Assembly: GCF_900104805.1 (NCBI RefSeq) | Contig: NZ_LT629751.1 | Span: 1,655,001-1,719,000, forward strand | Reading direction: 5' to 3' | Length of the DNA: 64,000 nt | From: Pseudomonas oryzae | GTDB taxonomy: Bacteria; Pseudomonadota; Gammaproteobacteria; Pseudomonadales; Pseudomonadaceae | Shown here: piece by piece, positions 55,206 through 64,000 of the stretch | Numbering within the stretch: the stretch's first letter is position 1 | How the letters are laid out: every line of letters starts with the position of its first letter | Program-made: the position numbers and the translations under genes | The notes under the pieces: generated by a model | Seen by the model: the letters and a program-made list of their open reading frames with translations, nothing else | Told to the model about the DNA's origin: nothing | Databases searched by the model: none

Positions 55206-56819
55206 ATGAATCAGCGCCTTCGCCCCATGCGCCACCTACCCGTGTTCCGGTTCGACCTGCGGCGCCTGATCCTGCTGCTGACGGTCGCCACCGCGCTGCT
55301 CACCCTGGCCAACACCTTCCACGCCAGCTACCAGGTGCAGCGCAGCCTGCTGATCGGGCAGACCCTGGAAGCCAACCGGGTGTACGCCAGCAAGCTGGCG
55401 GAAAGCACCGAAGTGCTGCTCGCGGTGACCCACCAGCAACTGGCCTGGAGCGCCACACAGCTCGCCGCCGAACTCGATCAGCCGCAGCGTGCGGCAGCGG
55501 AGGCCGAACGCCTGAAGCAGCAGTCGGAGATCTTCAACTCGGTGTATGTCGTCAATGCCGAGCGCAAGGTCCTGGCCATCGCCCCGGCAGCGCTGAATAG
55601 CACCGACAGCATCCTCAGCACCGCCGGCGCCATCGAGGCCGTCGACAAGCGCCAGCCGCTGGTCAGCCAGCCATATATTTCCGTCACCGGGCACCTGGAG
55701 GTGATGATCGCCCACCCGATCTTCGCCGCGGACGGCCGCTATCTCGGTTATGTCGGCGGCAGCATCCACCTACGCGAACAGAACATCCTCAACCACCTGC
55801 TCGGCGAACACTTCTATCGCGACGGCTCCTACATCTATGTGGTCGACCGCGCAGGACGGCTGCTCTACCACCCCGATAGCGAGCGCCTCGGCAACCTGAT
55901 CGACGACAACCCGGCGGTCGACGCTTTGATCGACGGGCAGAGCGGCAGCCGGCGGCTGACCAACTCGCTGGGCATCGACATGCTCGCCGGCTACGCGCCG
56001 ATCGCCTCCATCGGCTGGGGCGTGGTCGCCCAGAGCCCCACGCTCGGCACCCTGAAGCAACTGGATGGCCTGATGCTCGGCATCCTGCAGCACGCGCTAC
56101 CCCTCTCGCTGCTCAGTCTGCTGGCCATCTGGTGGCTGTCGCGGCTGATCTCCCAGCCGCTCTGGCAGATGGCCAGCAAGGTGCGCGCCATGGACTCGCA
56201 GGCCACCGCGGCGCAGATCGGCACCGTCAGGACCTGGTATTTCGAGGCCGCCGAGCTCAAGCGCGCCCTGCTCGCCGGGCTCGCGCGGCTCGACCGCAAG
56301 ATCGACCGGCTCAGCCTTGCCAGCATGACCGACCCGCTCACCGGGCTGTACAACCGCCGCGGCCTGCAGCTCACCCTCGAGCAGTGGCAGGCCTGCGGGC
56401 AGCCGTTCGCGGTCATCGCCCTGGATATCGACCACTTCAAGCAGGTCAACGACACCCACGGTCATGCCAAGGGCGATCTGGTGCTGCAACAGCTGGCGGG
56501 GCTGATGCGCGAGAATTCGCGCGAGCTCGACGTGCTCTGCCGCATCGGCGGCGAGGAGTTCGTCATGCTGCTGCCGGGCACCGCCCTGGACGCCGCCGCG
56601 CGGGTGGCCGAACGCCTGCGCCTGTGCATGACCGACTGCGCCGAGCTGGACTGCGGCTCGATCACCCTGTCCCTCGGCGTGGCCCACTGGCCGGACAGCA
56701 GCACCGACATCGACCAGGTGCTGGCGATGGCCGACCAGGCGCTGTACGACGCCAAGCGCCGCGGGCGCAATCTGGTCGTGCATGCCGAACCGGGTGCGCA
56801 GCAGACCGCCACAGACTGA
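55206..56819 (+). CDS. Membrane diguanylate cyclase with Cache sensor
   Basis: A 537-residue protein. It has TM1 (about 17-37), a periplasmic dCache-like domain (about 40-290: VYVVNAERKVLAIAP and YVGGSIHLREQNIL), TM2 (about 298-318), a short HAMP-like linker and a GGDEF domain (about 375-530). The active site is GGEEF at 448-452, and an inhibitory I-site RxxD (R439-D442) sits exactly five residues before it, so product inhibition is expected. It should make c-di-GMP. Neither candidate ATG (55206, 55227) has a good ribosome site. Confidence 0.9.
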   Translation: MNQRLRPMRHLPVFRFDLRRLILLLTVATALLTLANTFHASYQVQRSLLIGQTLEANRVYASKLAESTEVLLAVTHQQLAWSATQLAAELDQPQRAAAEAERLKQQSEIFNSVYVVNAERKVLAIAPAALNSTDSILSTAGAIEAVDKRQPLVSQPYISVTGHLEVMIAHPIFAADGRYLGYVGGSIHLREQNILNHLLGEHFYRDGSYIYVVDRAGRLLYHPDSERLGNLIDDNPAVDALIDGQSGSRRLTNSLGIDMLAGYAPIASIGWGVVAQSPTLGTLKQLDGLMLGILQHALPLSLLSLLAIWWLSRLISQPLWQMASKVRAMDSQATAAQIGTVRTWYFEAAELKRALLAGLARLDRKIDRLSLASMTDPLTGLYNRRGLQLTLEQWQACGQPFAVIALDIDHFKQVNDTHGHAKGDLVLQQLAGLMRENSRELDVLCRIGGEEFVMLLPGTALDAAARVAERLRLCMTDCAELDCGSITLSLGVAHWPDSSTDIDQVLAMADQALYDAKRRGRNLVVHAEPGAQQTATD

Positions 56820-57009
56820 TCGAGCCGGCGGTCGTTATCTATTCCGGTTATGTACATATAGTTATTCTTCACTTTCTTGCATAAATGCGAGCTGCTATCG
56901 TGCCCGCCACTCCACCGGAGTGCGTCGCCGTGCGCGTCGCAGACGCACCACGCAGACCGGCAGCCCCGCACCGGCCCGGTTCGCTGACAGCCTGAGAGCA
57001 GAGAATTAC
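56820..57009 (+). promoter_or_regulatory. A/T-rich upstream region of cysI
   Basis: Between the cyclase stop and cysI, the bases 56832-56905 are strikingly A/T-rich compared with the flanks. A weak pair TTTCTT and TATCGT with 17-base spacing occurs near 56872-56900. CysB-type control would fit the gene, but no site can be assigned by eye. Confidence 0.35.
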
Positions 57010-58668
57010 ATGTACGTATACGACGAGTACGATCAGAGGATCATCGAGGAGCGCGTCGCGCAGTTCCGCGATCAAACCCGCCGCTTCCTGACCGGCGAGC
57101 TGAGCGAAGAGGAATTCCGCCCGCTGCGTCTGCAGAACGGTCTGTATGTGCAGCGCCACGCGCCCATGCTGCGCGTCTGCGTGCCCTACGGCCTGCTGTC
57201 CGCGCCGCAGCTGCGCATGCTGGCCAAGCTGGCCCGCGACTACGACAAGAACTACGCCCACATCAGCACCCGTCAGAACGTCCAGTACAACTGGCCGAAG
57301 CTGGAAGACGTGCCGGACATGCTCGCCGAGCTGGCCAGCGTGCAGATGCACGCCATCCAGACCAGCGGCAACTGCATCCGCAACGTCACCACCGACCAGT
57401 TCGCCGGCGTCGCCCCCGACGAGGTGATCGACCCGCGTCCGTGGTGCGAGATCATCCGCCAGTGGGCCACCTTCCACCCGGAATTCGCCCACCTGCCGCG
57501 CAAGTTCAAGATCGCGGTGAACGGCTCGGCGGCCGACCGCGCAGCCATCGAGGTGCACGACATCGGCCTGGAGCCGGTGCACAACGCCGCCGGCGAGCTG
57601 GGCTTCCGCGTGCTGGTCGGCGGCGGCCTGGGCCGTACCCCGATCGTCGGCAGCTTCATCAACGAATTCCTGCCCTGGCAGCACCTGCTGACCTACCTGG
57701 AAGCCATCCTGCGCGTGTACAACCGTTACGGTCGCCGTGACAACAAGTACAAGGCGCGGATCAAGATCCTGGTCAAGGCGCTGACCCCGGAAGTGTTCGC
57801 CGAGCGCGTCGCCGCCGAGTGGGCACACCTCAAGGACGGCCCGGCCACCCTGACCCAGGCAGAACTCGACCGCGTCGCCCAGCACTTCGTCGACCCGGCC
57901 TACCAGGCCCTGCAGGACCAGAGCGCCGCCCTCGCCGCCCTGGACGCTGAGCACCCGGGCTTCGCCCGCTGGCGTTCGCGCAACGTGGCCGGCCACAAGA
58001 AGCCAGGCTACGCCGCCGTGACCCTGTCGCTCAAGCCGACCGGTATCGCCCCCGGCGACGTCACCGACAAGCAGTTCGACGCCATCGCCGACCTGGCCGA
58101 GCGCTACAGCTTCGGCGAGGCGCGCACCAGCCACGAGCAGAACATCATCCTCGCCGACGTCGAGCAGTCCCAGCTGTTCGCCCTGTGGGGCGAGCTGCGC
58201 GAACTGGGCCTGGCCACGCCGAACATCGGCCTGCTGACCGACATCATCTGCTGCCCGGGCGGCGACTTCTGCTCGCTGGCCAACGCCAAGTCGATCCCGA
58301 TCGCCGAAGCCATCCAGCGCCGTTTCGACGACCTCGACTACGTGTTCGACCTCGGCGAGATCGACCTGAACATCTCCGGCTGCATGAACGCCTGTGGTCA
58401 CCACCACATCGGCAACATCGGCATCCTCGGCGTCGACAAGAAGGGCGAGGAGTTCTACCAGGTGTCGCTGGGCGGCGAAGCCGGCCGCAACGCCAGCCTC
58501 GGCCAGATCCTCGGCCCGTCCTTCGCCCAGGACGACATGGCCGACGTGATCGCCAAGATCATCGAGGTGTACGTCGGTCAGCGCAACGAGGAAGAGCGCT
58601 TCATCGATACCTTCCGCCGTATCGGCATCGATCCCTTCAAGGAACGCGTCTATGCAAAGAATCATTAA
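57010..58668 (+). CDS. cysI: Sulfite reductase hemoprotein (ferredoxin/single-subunit type)
   Basis: A 552-residue nitrite/sulfite reductase with two ferredoxin-like half-domains and siroheme-binding repeats. The 4Fe-4S/siroheme ligands are C415-x5-C421 (CPGGDFC) and C458-x3-C462 (CMNACGHH). Conserved TRQNVQYNWPKLEDVPD and TSGNCIRNVTTDQFAGVA are visible. It reduces sulfite to sulfide for cysteine synthesis; this is the gene called cysI in Pseudomonas, with no CysJ flavoprotein adjacent. The next gene overlaps it by 17 bases. Confidence 0.94.
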   Translation: MYVYDEYDQRIIEERVAQFRDQTRRFLTGELSEEEFRPLRLQNGLYVQRHAPMLRVCVPYGLLSAPQLRMLAKLARDYDKNYAHISTRQNVQYNWPKLEDVPDMLAELASVQMHAIQTSGNCIRNVTTDQFAGVAPDEVIDPRPWCEIIRQWATFHPEFAHLPRKFKIAVNGSAADRAAIEVHDIGLEPVHNAAGELGFRVLVGGGLGRTPIVGSFINEFLPWQHLLTYLEAILRVYNRYGRRDNKYKARIKILVKALTPEVFAERVAAEWAHLKDGPATLTQAELDRVAQHFVDPAYQALQDQSAALAALDAEHPGFARWRSRNVAGHKKPGYAAVTLSLKPTGIAPGDVTDKQFDAIADLAERYSFGEARTSHEQNIILADVEQSQLFALWGELRELGLATPNIGLLTDIICCPGGDFCSLANAKSIPIAEAIQRRFDDLDYVFDLGEIDLNISGCMNACGHHHIGNIGILGVDKKGEEFYQVSLGGEAGRNASLGQILGPSFAQDDMADVIAKIIEVYVGQRNEEERFIDTFRRIGIDPFKERVYAKNH

Positions 58669-59146
58669 GAACGGCGAAGTCATCGACGAGCGCTGGCACC
58701 TGCTGCCGGCCGACGCCACCCTCGACGGCATCTCCAACAGCGACGACCTGATCGTGCCGCTGGGCCTGTGGCTGGAGTCCAGCCACGCCCTCAAGGTGCG
58801 CGACGGCGGCCTGGGCGTGTGGCTGCAGAGCCACGAGCAGATCGAGGAGATCGTCGACGACCTGAAATACTTCAAGGTCATCGCCCTCGACTTCCCGGTG
58901 TTCACCGACGGCCGCCACTTCTCCAGCGCCCGCCTGCTGCGCGAGCGCTACGGCTATCAGGGCGAGATCCGCGCCATCGGCGACGTGCTGCGCGACCAGA
59001 TCTTCTTCATGCACCGCTGCGGCTTCGATGCCTTCGCCGTGCGCCCGGATCGCGACCCGGAAGACGCCCTCAAGGGCCTGTCGGACTTCTCGGTGACCTA
59101 CCAGACCGGTGTCGACCAGCCGCAACCGCTGTTCCGCCGCCGCTGA
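58652..59146 (+). CDS. DUF934 protein, sulfite-reductase partner
   Basis: A 164-residue protein with the DUF934 pattern (RIIKNGEVIDERWHLL, IALDFPVFTDGRHFSSARLLRERYGYQGEIRAIGDVLRDQIFFMHRCGFDAF; shown in part). It almost always accompanies this type of CysI, and here its start lies 17 bases inside cysI, so expression is coupled. Its biochemical role is uncertain; an electron-transfer or assembly accessory is often assumed. A strong terminator follows. Confidence 0.88.
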   Translation: MQRIIKNGEVIDERWHLLPADATLDGISNSDDLIVPLGLWLESSHALKVRDGGLGVWLQSHEQIEEIVDDLKYFKVIALDFPVFTDGRHFSSARLLRERYGYQGEIRAIGDVLRDQIFFMHRCGFDAFAVRPDRDPEDALKGLSDFSVTYQTGVDQPQPLFRRR

Positions 59147-59163
59147 GTTTCGACCTCGCTGTC

Positions 59164-59196
59164 AGCAAAAAGCCCCGCAATGCGGGGCTTTTTGCT
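59164..59196. terminator. Strong bidirectional terminator
   Basis: A 16-bp perfect stem (AGCAAAAAGCCCCGCA with its complement, one-base centre) flanked by A5/T5 lies between the DUF934 stop (plus) and the acuI stop (minus). It should stop transcription from both sides. Confidence 0.88.
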
Positions 59197-59229
59197 GTGT
59201 GCGGCTGGTGAATGGCCGTAGGGTGCGCC

Positions 59230-60225
59230 TCAGTCGATGCGCACCAGCATGCGCCCGACCATGCGCCCGGCCAGCATGCGCCTGATCTCCTCGGGCAGCT
59301 CGTCGAGGCTGACCTCATGGCAGACCAGCTCCAGGTTGTCGAGCTTCCAGGGGCCGGCCAGTTTCTCCCACATCGCCGCCTTCACCGCGCGCGGCAGCTC
59401 CACCGAGTCGACCCCCAGCAGGTTGACCCCGCGCAGGATGAACGGCAGCACCGAGGCGCGACTCATCGCCGCGCTGGCGGTCAGCCCGCAGCAGGTGACG
59501 CTGGCACCGTACTGCAACGACTTCACCACGTTGAACAGGATGTCGCCACCGACGGTATCCACCGCCCCGGCCCAGCGCATGCGCAGCAGCGGCTTGTCGG
59601 CGCCGTCGCGCAGCAGGGTGCGGTCGATGATCTGCTGGGCACCCAGCCGGTTGAGGAACTCGGCCTGCTCCAGCTTGCCGGTGGACGCGGCCACCGTGTA
59701 GCCGAGCCGGGTCAGCAGCAGCACGGCGATGCTGCCCACGCCGCCGCAGGCGCCGGTGACCAGCACCGGCCCGGCCTCGCCGTCGAGGCCGACGTGCTGC
59801 AGCTTCTCGATGCACAGCCCGGCGGTCAGCCCGGCGGTGCCGAGCAGCATGGAGTCGCGCAGGGAGAGGCCGGCCGGGCAGCGCACCACCCAGGCCGCCG
59901 GCACGCGGATGTACTGGGCGAAGCCGCCGGCCGTGTTGGCGCCCAGGTCGTAGCCGGTGACTATCACCTCATCGCCCGGCTGGAACTCACCGGTCGCGCA
60001 CTCCACCACCTCGCCGGCGGCGTCGATGCCGGGCGTGTGCGGATACTCCCGGGTCACCTTGCGATTGCCGCTCGCCGACAGCGCATCCTTGTAGTTGAGC
60101 GAGGAATAGCGCACGCGTATCAGCACCTCGCCCGGCGGCAGGTCGTCCAGCTCGCGCTGCACCACCGCCTGGTCGAATATCCCCGGGGCACTCTCGGTGA
60201 CCCACAGGGCCTTGAAACTTGTCAT
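59230..60225 (-). CDS. acuI: YhdH/AcuI-type NADPH-dependent oxidoreductase
   Basis: A 331-residue zinc-free MDR-family enzyme. It has SSLNYKDALSASG near residue 42, the Rossmann motif VTGACGGVGSIAV near residue 152, and the family opening FKALWVTESAPG. Members reduce acryloyl-CoA or quinone-like substrates with NADPH. The ATG at 60225 has GAGGAGAG upstream. It converges with cysI-DUF934 and is followed on the same side by sohB upstream, 55 bases away, so sohB and acuI may be co-transcribed. Confidence 0.9.
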   Translation of the reverse strand: MTSFKALWVTESAPGIFDQAVVQRELDDLPPGEVLIRVRYSSLNYKDALSASGNRKVTREYPHTPGIDAAGEVVECATGEFQPGDEVIVTGYDLGANTAGGFAQYIRVPAAWVVRCPAGLSLRDSMLLGTAGLTAGLCIEKLQHVGLDGEAGPVLVTGACGGVGSIAVLLLTRLGYTVAASTGKLEQAEFLNRLGAQQIIDRTLLRDGADKPLLRMRWAGAVDTVGGDILFNVVKSLQYGASVTCCGLTASAAMSRASVLPFILRGVNLLGVDSVELPRAVKAAMWEKLAGPWKLDNLELVCHEVSLDELPEEIRRMLAGRMVGRMLVRID

Positions 60226-60280
60226 CCTGCTCTCCTCGGCAGTCCGTCGATGGGTGGCCGCCAGCGGCGGCAGCGGACTG

Positions 60281-61303
60281 CTACTGCCAGAAACGGGGTT
60301 GTGACAGCCGGCTCCACCAGCGCAGCAGCACGCCGTCGAGGACCTGGGCGGTCGCCAGGCCGACACGTTCCTGCAGGCTCTTCTTCTCGTGGTAGCGCAA
60401 CTGGAAAAGCTCGGCGTGCTGGGCACGCTCGGCCAGGTATTCGTCGCTGGTCTTCAGTTCGTCGACCAGCTGCTTGCCCAGCGCCGCCTGGCCGAGCCAG
60501 ACCTCGCCGGTGGCGATCTCGTCGATGGCCAACTGCGGCCGGTAGCGGGCGACGAAGTTCTTGAACAGCTCGTGGGTGGTCTCCAGGTCCTCCTGGAACT
60601 TCTCGCGGCCCTTGTCGGTGTTCTCGCCGAACACGGTCAGGGTGCGCTTGTACTCGCCGGCGGTGAGCACCTCGAAGTCGATGGCGTGCTTCTTCAGCAG
60701 GCGATGGAAGTTGGGCAGCTGCGCCACCACCCCGATCGAGCCGAGGATGGCGAAGGGCGCGGCGAGGATTTTCTCGCCGATGCAGGCCATCATGTAGCCG
60801 CCGCTGGCCGCCACCTTGTCCACGCACACGGTGAGCGGCACGCCGGCCTGACGGATGCGCGCCAGCTGCGAGGAAGCCAGGCCGTAGCTGTGCACCATGC
60901 CGCCGCCGCTTTCCAGGCGCACGACCACCTCGTCCTGCGGCGTGGCCAGGCTCAGCAGCGCGGTGACCTCGTGGCGCAGGTGCTCGCCGGCCGAGGCCTT
61001 GATGTCGCCGTCGAAATCCAGCACGTAGACGCGCGGCTTGTGCGCGCCGGACTTCTTCTCGGCCTTCTCCGTCTTGCTCTCTTCCTTGCGCAGGGCCTTG
61101 AGCTGCTCCTTGTCGAGCACGCTGTCCTGCAGACGCTCGCGCAGGGCCTTGTAGAAATCGTTGAGCTTGTGCACCTCGAGGTGCCCGCCGGAACGCCGGT
61201 CGCGGGACCGCAGTACAGCCACGGCGGCCAGCACGACGAGGATGGCCGCCAGCACGGTCACCGTCCTGGCGAGAAAGCCGGCATAGTCGGCAAGAAATTC
61301 CAC
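60281..61303 (-). CDS. sohB: Inner-membrane peptidase SohB
   Basis: A 340-residue S49-family protease anchored by an N-terminal helix (about 10-30). The catalytic pair is S167 in ASGGYMMACIG and K219 in GEYKRTLTVF, spaced 52 residues as in E. coli SohB. The gene starts with GTG at 61303 behind AAGGAG. It probably cleaves signal-peptide remnants or membrane-protein fragments on the periplasmic side. It is the first gene of a likely sohB-acuI transcript. Confidence 0.93.
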   Translation of the reverse strand: MEFLADYAGFLARTVTVLAAILVVLAAVAVLRSRDRRSGGHLEVHKLNDFYKALRERLQDSVLDKEQLKALRKEESKTEKAEKKSGAHKPRVYVLDFDGDIKASAGEHLRHEVTALLSLATPQDEVVVRLESGGGMVHSYGLASSQLARIRQAGVPLTVCVDKVAASGGYMMACIGEKILAAPFAILGSIGVVAQLPNFHRLLKKHAIDFEVLTAGEYKRTLTVFGENTDKGREKFQEDLETTHELFKNFVARYRPQLAIDEIATGEVWLGQAALGKQLVDELKTSDEYLAERAQHAELFQLRYHEKKSLQERVGLATAQVLDGVLLRWWSRLSQPRFWQ

Positions 61304-61524
61304 GTTTGCTCCTTAGCGACAGGTCATCTGTGCGACGAGGTCAATGGCAAAGCATACCGGTGCAGCCCGGTGGCGGCCACCCGCAAGGTGGCCCGACGAC
61401 CATCAGGATGGTCATACCAATGGCCGGATCTCCCGCCGTTGACAGCCCGCGGGCGACCACCCTACCCTCGCCGAGGGGCGGTCGACTGCCGGACCGCGCC
61501 AACCAGACCAAAAAGGACCCGTAC

Positions 61525-61839
61525 ATGAGCAGTGTCGCCCAAGTCATCGAAACCATGCAGAGCCGCTTCAACGCCAGCGCCGCCTCCGGTCTGGATCTGG
61601 TGTTCCAGTTCCAGATCGAGGACGCCGAAAACTACTACCTGGCGATCAACAACGGCACCTGCGCACTGCACCCGGGCGATGCCGATGAGCCCAACGTGAC
61701 CCTGATCATGAACAGCGCCACCCTCAAGGGCATCCTCAAGGGCGAGATCAGCGGCATGGAGGCCTTCCTCGGCGGCAAGCTGCGCACCGAAGGCGACATG
61801 ATGCTGGCCCTCAAGCTGGGCGAACTGTTCCCGTCCTGA
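61525..61839 (+). CDS. SCP2 sterol-carrier-like protein
   Basis: A 104-residue single-domain protein: VAQVIETMQSRFNASAASGLDLVFQFQIED, then the hydrophobic-tunnel strands and the closing LKGILKGEISGMEAFLGGKLRTEGDMMLALKLGELF, which is diagnostic of SCP2. It binds fatty acids, fatty acyl-CoA or similar lipids. AAAAGGA precedes the ATG. It faces away from sohB and ends just before a bidirectional terminator. Confidence 0.9.
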   Translation: MSSVAQVIETMQSRFNASAASGLDLVFQFQIEDAENYYLAINNGTCALHPGDADEPNVTLIMNSATLKGILKGEISGMEAFLGGKLRTEGDMMLALKLGELFPS

Positions 61840-61855
61840 TCCCGGACGCGGGCAG

Positions 61856-61886
61856 AAAAAAGCCGGAGCCCATGCTCCGGCTTTTT
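61856..61886. terminator. Bidirectional terminator after SCP2 gene
   Basis: The stem AGCCGGAGC / GCTCCGGCT with A6 on the left and T5 on the right lies between two convergent genes and should serve both. Confidence 0.88.
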
Positions 61887-61902
61887 CATTTGCGCCGCGG
61901 CG

Positions 61903-63219
61903 TCACAGCACCATCGCCGCCAGCCAGCCGAAGGCCAGCAGCGGCAGGTTGTAGTGCAGGAAGGTCGGCACCACGCTGTCCCAGATGTGGTTGTGCTGGC
62001 CGTCGACGTTGAGGCCGGAGGTCGGGCCGAGGGTCGAGTCGGAGGCCGGCGAGCCGGCGTCGCCCAGCGCACCGGCGGTGCCCACCAGGCTGACGATGGC
62101 CAGCGGGCTGAAGCCCAGCTCCACACCCAGCGGCACGAAGATCGCCGCGATGATCGGCACGGTGGAGAACGACGAGCCGATGCCCATGGTCACCAGCAGG
62201 CCGACCAGCAGCATCAGCAGCGCGCCGAGCGCCTTGCTGTTGCCGATCGCCCCGGCGGCGGCGTCCACCAGCGCCTTGACGTGGCCGGTCTCGCGCATCA
62301 CCTCGGCGAAGCCGGCGGCGGCGATCATGATGAAGCCGATCATCGCCATCATCTTCATGCCCTCGGTGAACAGGCCGTCGGCCTCGCGCCAGCGCACCAC
62401 CCCGGAGGCGGAGAACACCACGAAGCCGGCCAGCGCGCCGATGATCATCGAGTCCAGCCACAGCTGCACGGCGAAGGCCACCGCCACCGCCACGCCGGCG
62501 ACCAGCAGGGTGCGCGGGCTGTAGCGGCGCTCCACCTGCTCCACCTGCTCGATCGCCGCCAGGTCGTACTGGCGCGGCTTGCGGTAGCTGACGAAGGCCA
62601 GCAGCAGGCCGCACAGCATGCCCAGCGCCGGGATCGCCATGGCCTGGGTGACACTGATGCCAGCCACGTCGACGCCGCTGCGGCTGACGTTGGCCAGCAG
62701 GATGTCGTTGAGGAAGATGCCGCCGAAGCCCACCGGCAGGAACATGTACGGGGTGATCAGGCCGAAGGTCAGCACGCAGGCGATCAGTCGGCGGTCGAGC
62801 TGCAGGCGGCTCATCACGTAAAGCAGCGGCGGCACCAGCAGCGGGATGAAGGCGATGTGGATCGGCAGGATGTTCTGCGACGCCACCGCCACCAGCAGCA
62901 GCAGGCCGAGCACCAGCCATTTCACCGCGGCACCGCCATTGGCCTCCTGGCGGCCGACCAGATGCAGCGCCCGGTCCGCCAGGGCGTGGGCCATGCCGGA
63001 ACGGGCGATGGCCACCGCGAAAGCACCGAGCAGCGCGTAGGACAGGGCCACGGTGGCGCCGCCACCCAGCCCCTTGTTGAAGGCCGCCAGGGTGCCCTCG
63101 ATGCCGAGACCGCCGGCCATGCCTCCGGCCAGGGCGCCGAGGATCAGGGCGACCACCACATGCACGCGGGCCAGGCTGAGTACCAGCATCAGGCCGACGG
63201 CGATGAGTACCGCGTTCAT
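61903..63219 (-). CDS. NhaC-like Na+/H+ antiporter family transporter
   Basis: A 438-residue inner-membrane protein with about 11-12 helices. Family features are [24 protein letters not shown] near residues 51-74, [20 protein letters not shown] near 113-132, and [18 protein letters not shown] near residue 392. These match the NhaC/YuiF-type group, some of which are annotated as antiporters and others as amino acid (histidine) transporters. The ATG at 63219 has GGAG upstream; the longer frame adds non-homologous sequence. It diverges from the MBL-fold gene. Confidence 0.85.
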   Translation of the reverse strand: MNAVLIAVGLMLVLSLARVHVVVALILGALAGGMAGGLGIEGTLAAFNKGLGGGATVALSYALLGAFAVAIARSGMAHALADRALHLVGRQEANGGAAVKWLVLGLLLLVAVASQNILPIHIAFIPLLVPPLLYVMSRLQLDRRLIACVLTFGLITPYMFLPVGFGGIFLNDILLANVSRSGVDVAGISVTQAMAIPALGMLCGLLLAFVSYRKPRQYDLAAIEQVEQVERRYSPRTLLVAGVAVAVAFAVQLWLDSMIIGALAGFVVFSASGVVRWREADGLFTEGMKMMAMIGFIMIAAAGFAEVMRETGHVKALVDAAAGAIGNSKALGALLMLLVGLLVTMGIGSSFSTVPIIAAIFVPLGVELGFSPLAIVSLVGTAGALGDAGSPASDSTLGPTSGLNVDGQHNHIWDSVVPTFLHYNLPLLAFGWLAAMVL

Positions 63220-63413
63220 ATCTTCACTCCAGATTTCGGGATCGCCCGCGGGCGAAAGGCCGGCACTCTGCCCAAAGGCCGCCTTCCTGTCAAAAGCGCT
63301 GGCCAGACGGCTCCGGCCGCAGCGCCATGAATGACCGACGCAAGCCACGGGGTAGGTCCGCGCGGTCCACACTGCAGCCCTGAGGCATGGCCTTCATACT
63401 TTATAATTATTAA

Positions 63414-63427
63414 TTCTATGCATAGAA
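63414..63427. promoter_or_regulatory. Perfect 14-bp palindrome upstream of MBL-fold gene
   Basis: TTCTATGCATAGAA is a perfect palindrome in an A/T-rich stretch (63398-63430) about 70 bases before the ATG at 63498. TATAAT occurs at 63402-63407. It looks like an operator for a dimeric regulator overlapping the promoter. An ArsR-type BigR/SqrR-like sulfide-responsive repressor would fit the downstream gene but is inference. Confidence 0.55.
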
Positions 63428-63497
63428 CCAAAAAGCGCAGTAGGCTTGAACCACAGAATACCCCCAAGGGTATACAGACAACCACGGAGGAAGCCCC

Positions 63498-64000
63498 ATG
63501 AACGCCCACGTCGAAGCCTTCTTCGATCCCGCCACCTACACCTACAGCTACGTGGTGAGCGACCCGACCAGCCGCCAGTGCGCGCTGATCGACCCCGTTC
63601 TGGACTACGACCCCGCCGCCGGGCGCACCTCGCACAAGAGCGCCGACCGCATGATCGCCTACGTGCGCGAGCACGGCCTGAGCGTGCAGTGGATCCTCGA
63701 GACCCACGTGCACGCCGACCACCTGAGCGCCGGCCACTACCTCAAGGAACAGCTCGGCGGCCAACTGGGCATCGGCGACCGCATCACCGTGATCCAGCAG
63801 ACCTTCGGCAAGCTGTTCAACGCCGGGGCCGAGTTCGCCACCGACGGCCGCCAGTTCGACCACCAGTTCCACGACGACGAGGAGTTCCGCGTCGGCACCA
63901 TCAAGGCCCGCGCCATCCACACCCCCGGCCACACCCCGGCGTGCATGACCTACCTGATCGGCGACGCCGCCTTCGTCGGCGACACCCTGTTCATGCCCGA
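63498..64000 (+). CDS. MBL-fold persulfide-dioxygenase-like protein (partial)
   Basis: The first 167 residues of a metallo-beta-lactamase-fold hydrolase that runs past the window end. The zinc motif THVHADHLSAG (HxHxDH) is present near residue 72, as is HTPGHTPACMTYLIGDAAFVGDTLF near residue 140. The opening FFDPATYTYSYVVSDP matches the ETHE1/Blh-like persulfide dioxygenases that oxidise glutathione persulfide. A GGAGG site precedes the ATG. The palindrome at 63414 suggests regulated expression, probably as the first gene of a sulfide-detoxification operon. Confidence 0.88.
   Translation, partial: MNAHVEAFFDPATYTYSYVVSDPTSRQCALIDPVLDYDPAAGRTSHKSADRMIAYVREHGLSVQWILETHVHADHLSAGHYLKEQLGGQLGIGDRITVIQQTFGKLFNAGAEFATDGRQFDHQFHDDEEFRVGTIKARAIHTPGHTPACMTYLIGDAAFVGDTLFMP

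Overview
The window is a 64 kb, GC-rich chromosomal segment that reads as a Pseudomonas or close relative. The strongest clue is the block gacA-uvrC-pgsA followed by tRNA-Gly, tRNA-Cys and tRNA-Leu (23991-27666). Supporting clues are the tusDCBE cluster, a ferredoxin-type CysI followed by a DUF934 gene, phhB facing aroP, and a PlpD-type patatin autotransporter. I found no rRNA, phage, CRISPR array or intact insertion sequence. Most of the window looks like core or long-resident accessory chromosome.

Layout. 1-5.6 kb: small conserved proteins, a Sel1-repeat protein, glutaredoxin 2, and a leucine-rich-repeat protein kinase between two small membrane proteins. 5.6-11.7 kb: a PfkB sugar kinase facing away from a DUF4105 membrane protein, a PlpD-like autotransporter lipase and a DUF2252 protein. 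11.8-20 kb: a minus-strand run of five tightly spaced genes, made of an RND pump (adaptor, pump, outer-membrane factor), an amino-acid-type periplasmic binding protein and an ArsB/NhaD-type permease. 20-24 kb: the least gene-dense part, with two small lipoproteins, a GlxA/GbdR-like AraC regulator and a decayed BCCT transporter tail. 24-27.7 kb: tRNAs, pgsA, uvrC, gacA. 28-34.3 kb: a translationally coupled four-gene signalling operon (HK-REC-Hpt hybrid kinase, REC-HD-GYP, second sensor kinase, lone REC). 35-41.5 kb: yccA, tusDCBE, a YbiB/TrpD2-like protein, a SWIM-SNF2 ATPase and a 2H phosphoesterase. 41.5-51.3 kb: a basic amino acid decarboxylase, a DUF1275 protein and a yhiI-rbbA-yhhJ-tolC-like exporter operon. 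51.3-64 kb: phhB/aroP, a MATE transporter, small membrane proteins, a diguanylate cyclase, cysI-DUF934, acuI, sohB, an SCP2-domain protein, an NhaC-like antiporter and the start of a persulfide-dioxygenase-like gene.

The most unusual signal is a non-coding element present twice, about 20.8 kb apart (1145-1403 and 21972-22215), both on the minus strand. Each copy has an almost identical 15-base block, then a CTGAGAG box followed by a GC-rich hairpin with a T-run, then a second CTGAGAG-like box followed by a second terminator hairpin. This looks like a duplicated tandem pair of small RNAs. I cannot match it to a named family from memory.

Functional themes are c-di-GMP and two-component signalling (GacA, HD-GYP operon, GGDEF protein), envelope export (RND, RbbA-type ABC, MATE, type Vd autotransporter), and sulfur or tRNA-thiolation chemistry (tus genes, cysI, persulfide-type MBL protein). 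Start codons were chosen from visible ribosome binding sites and family length where possible.
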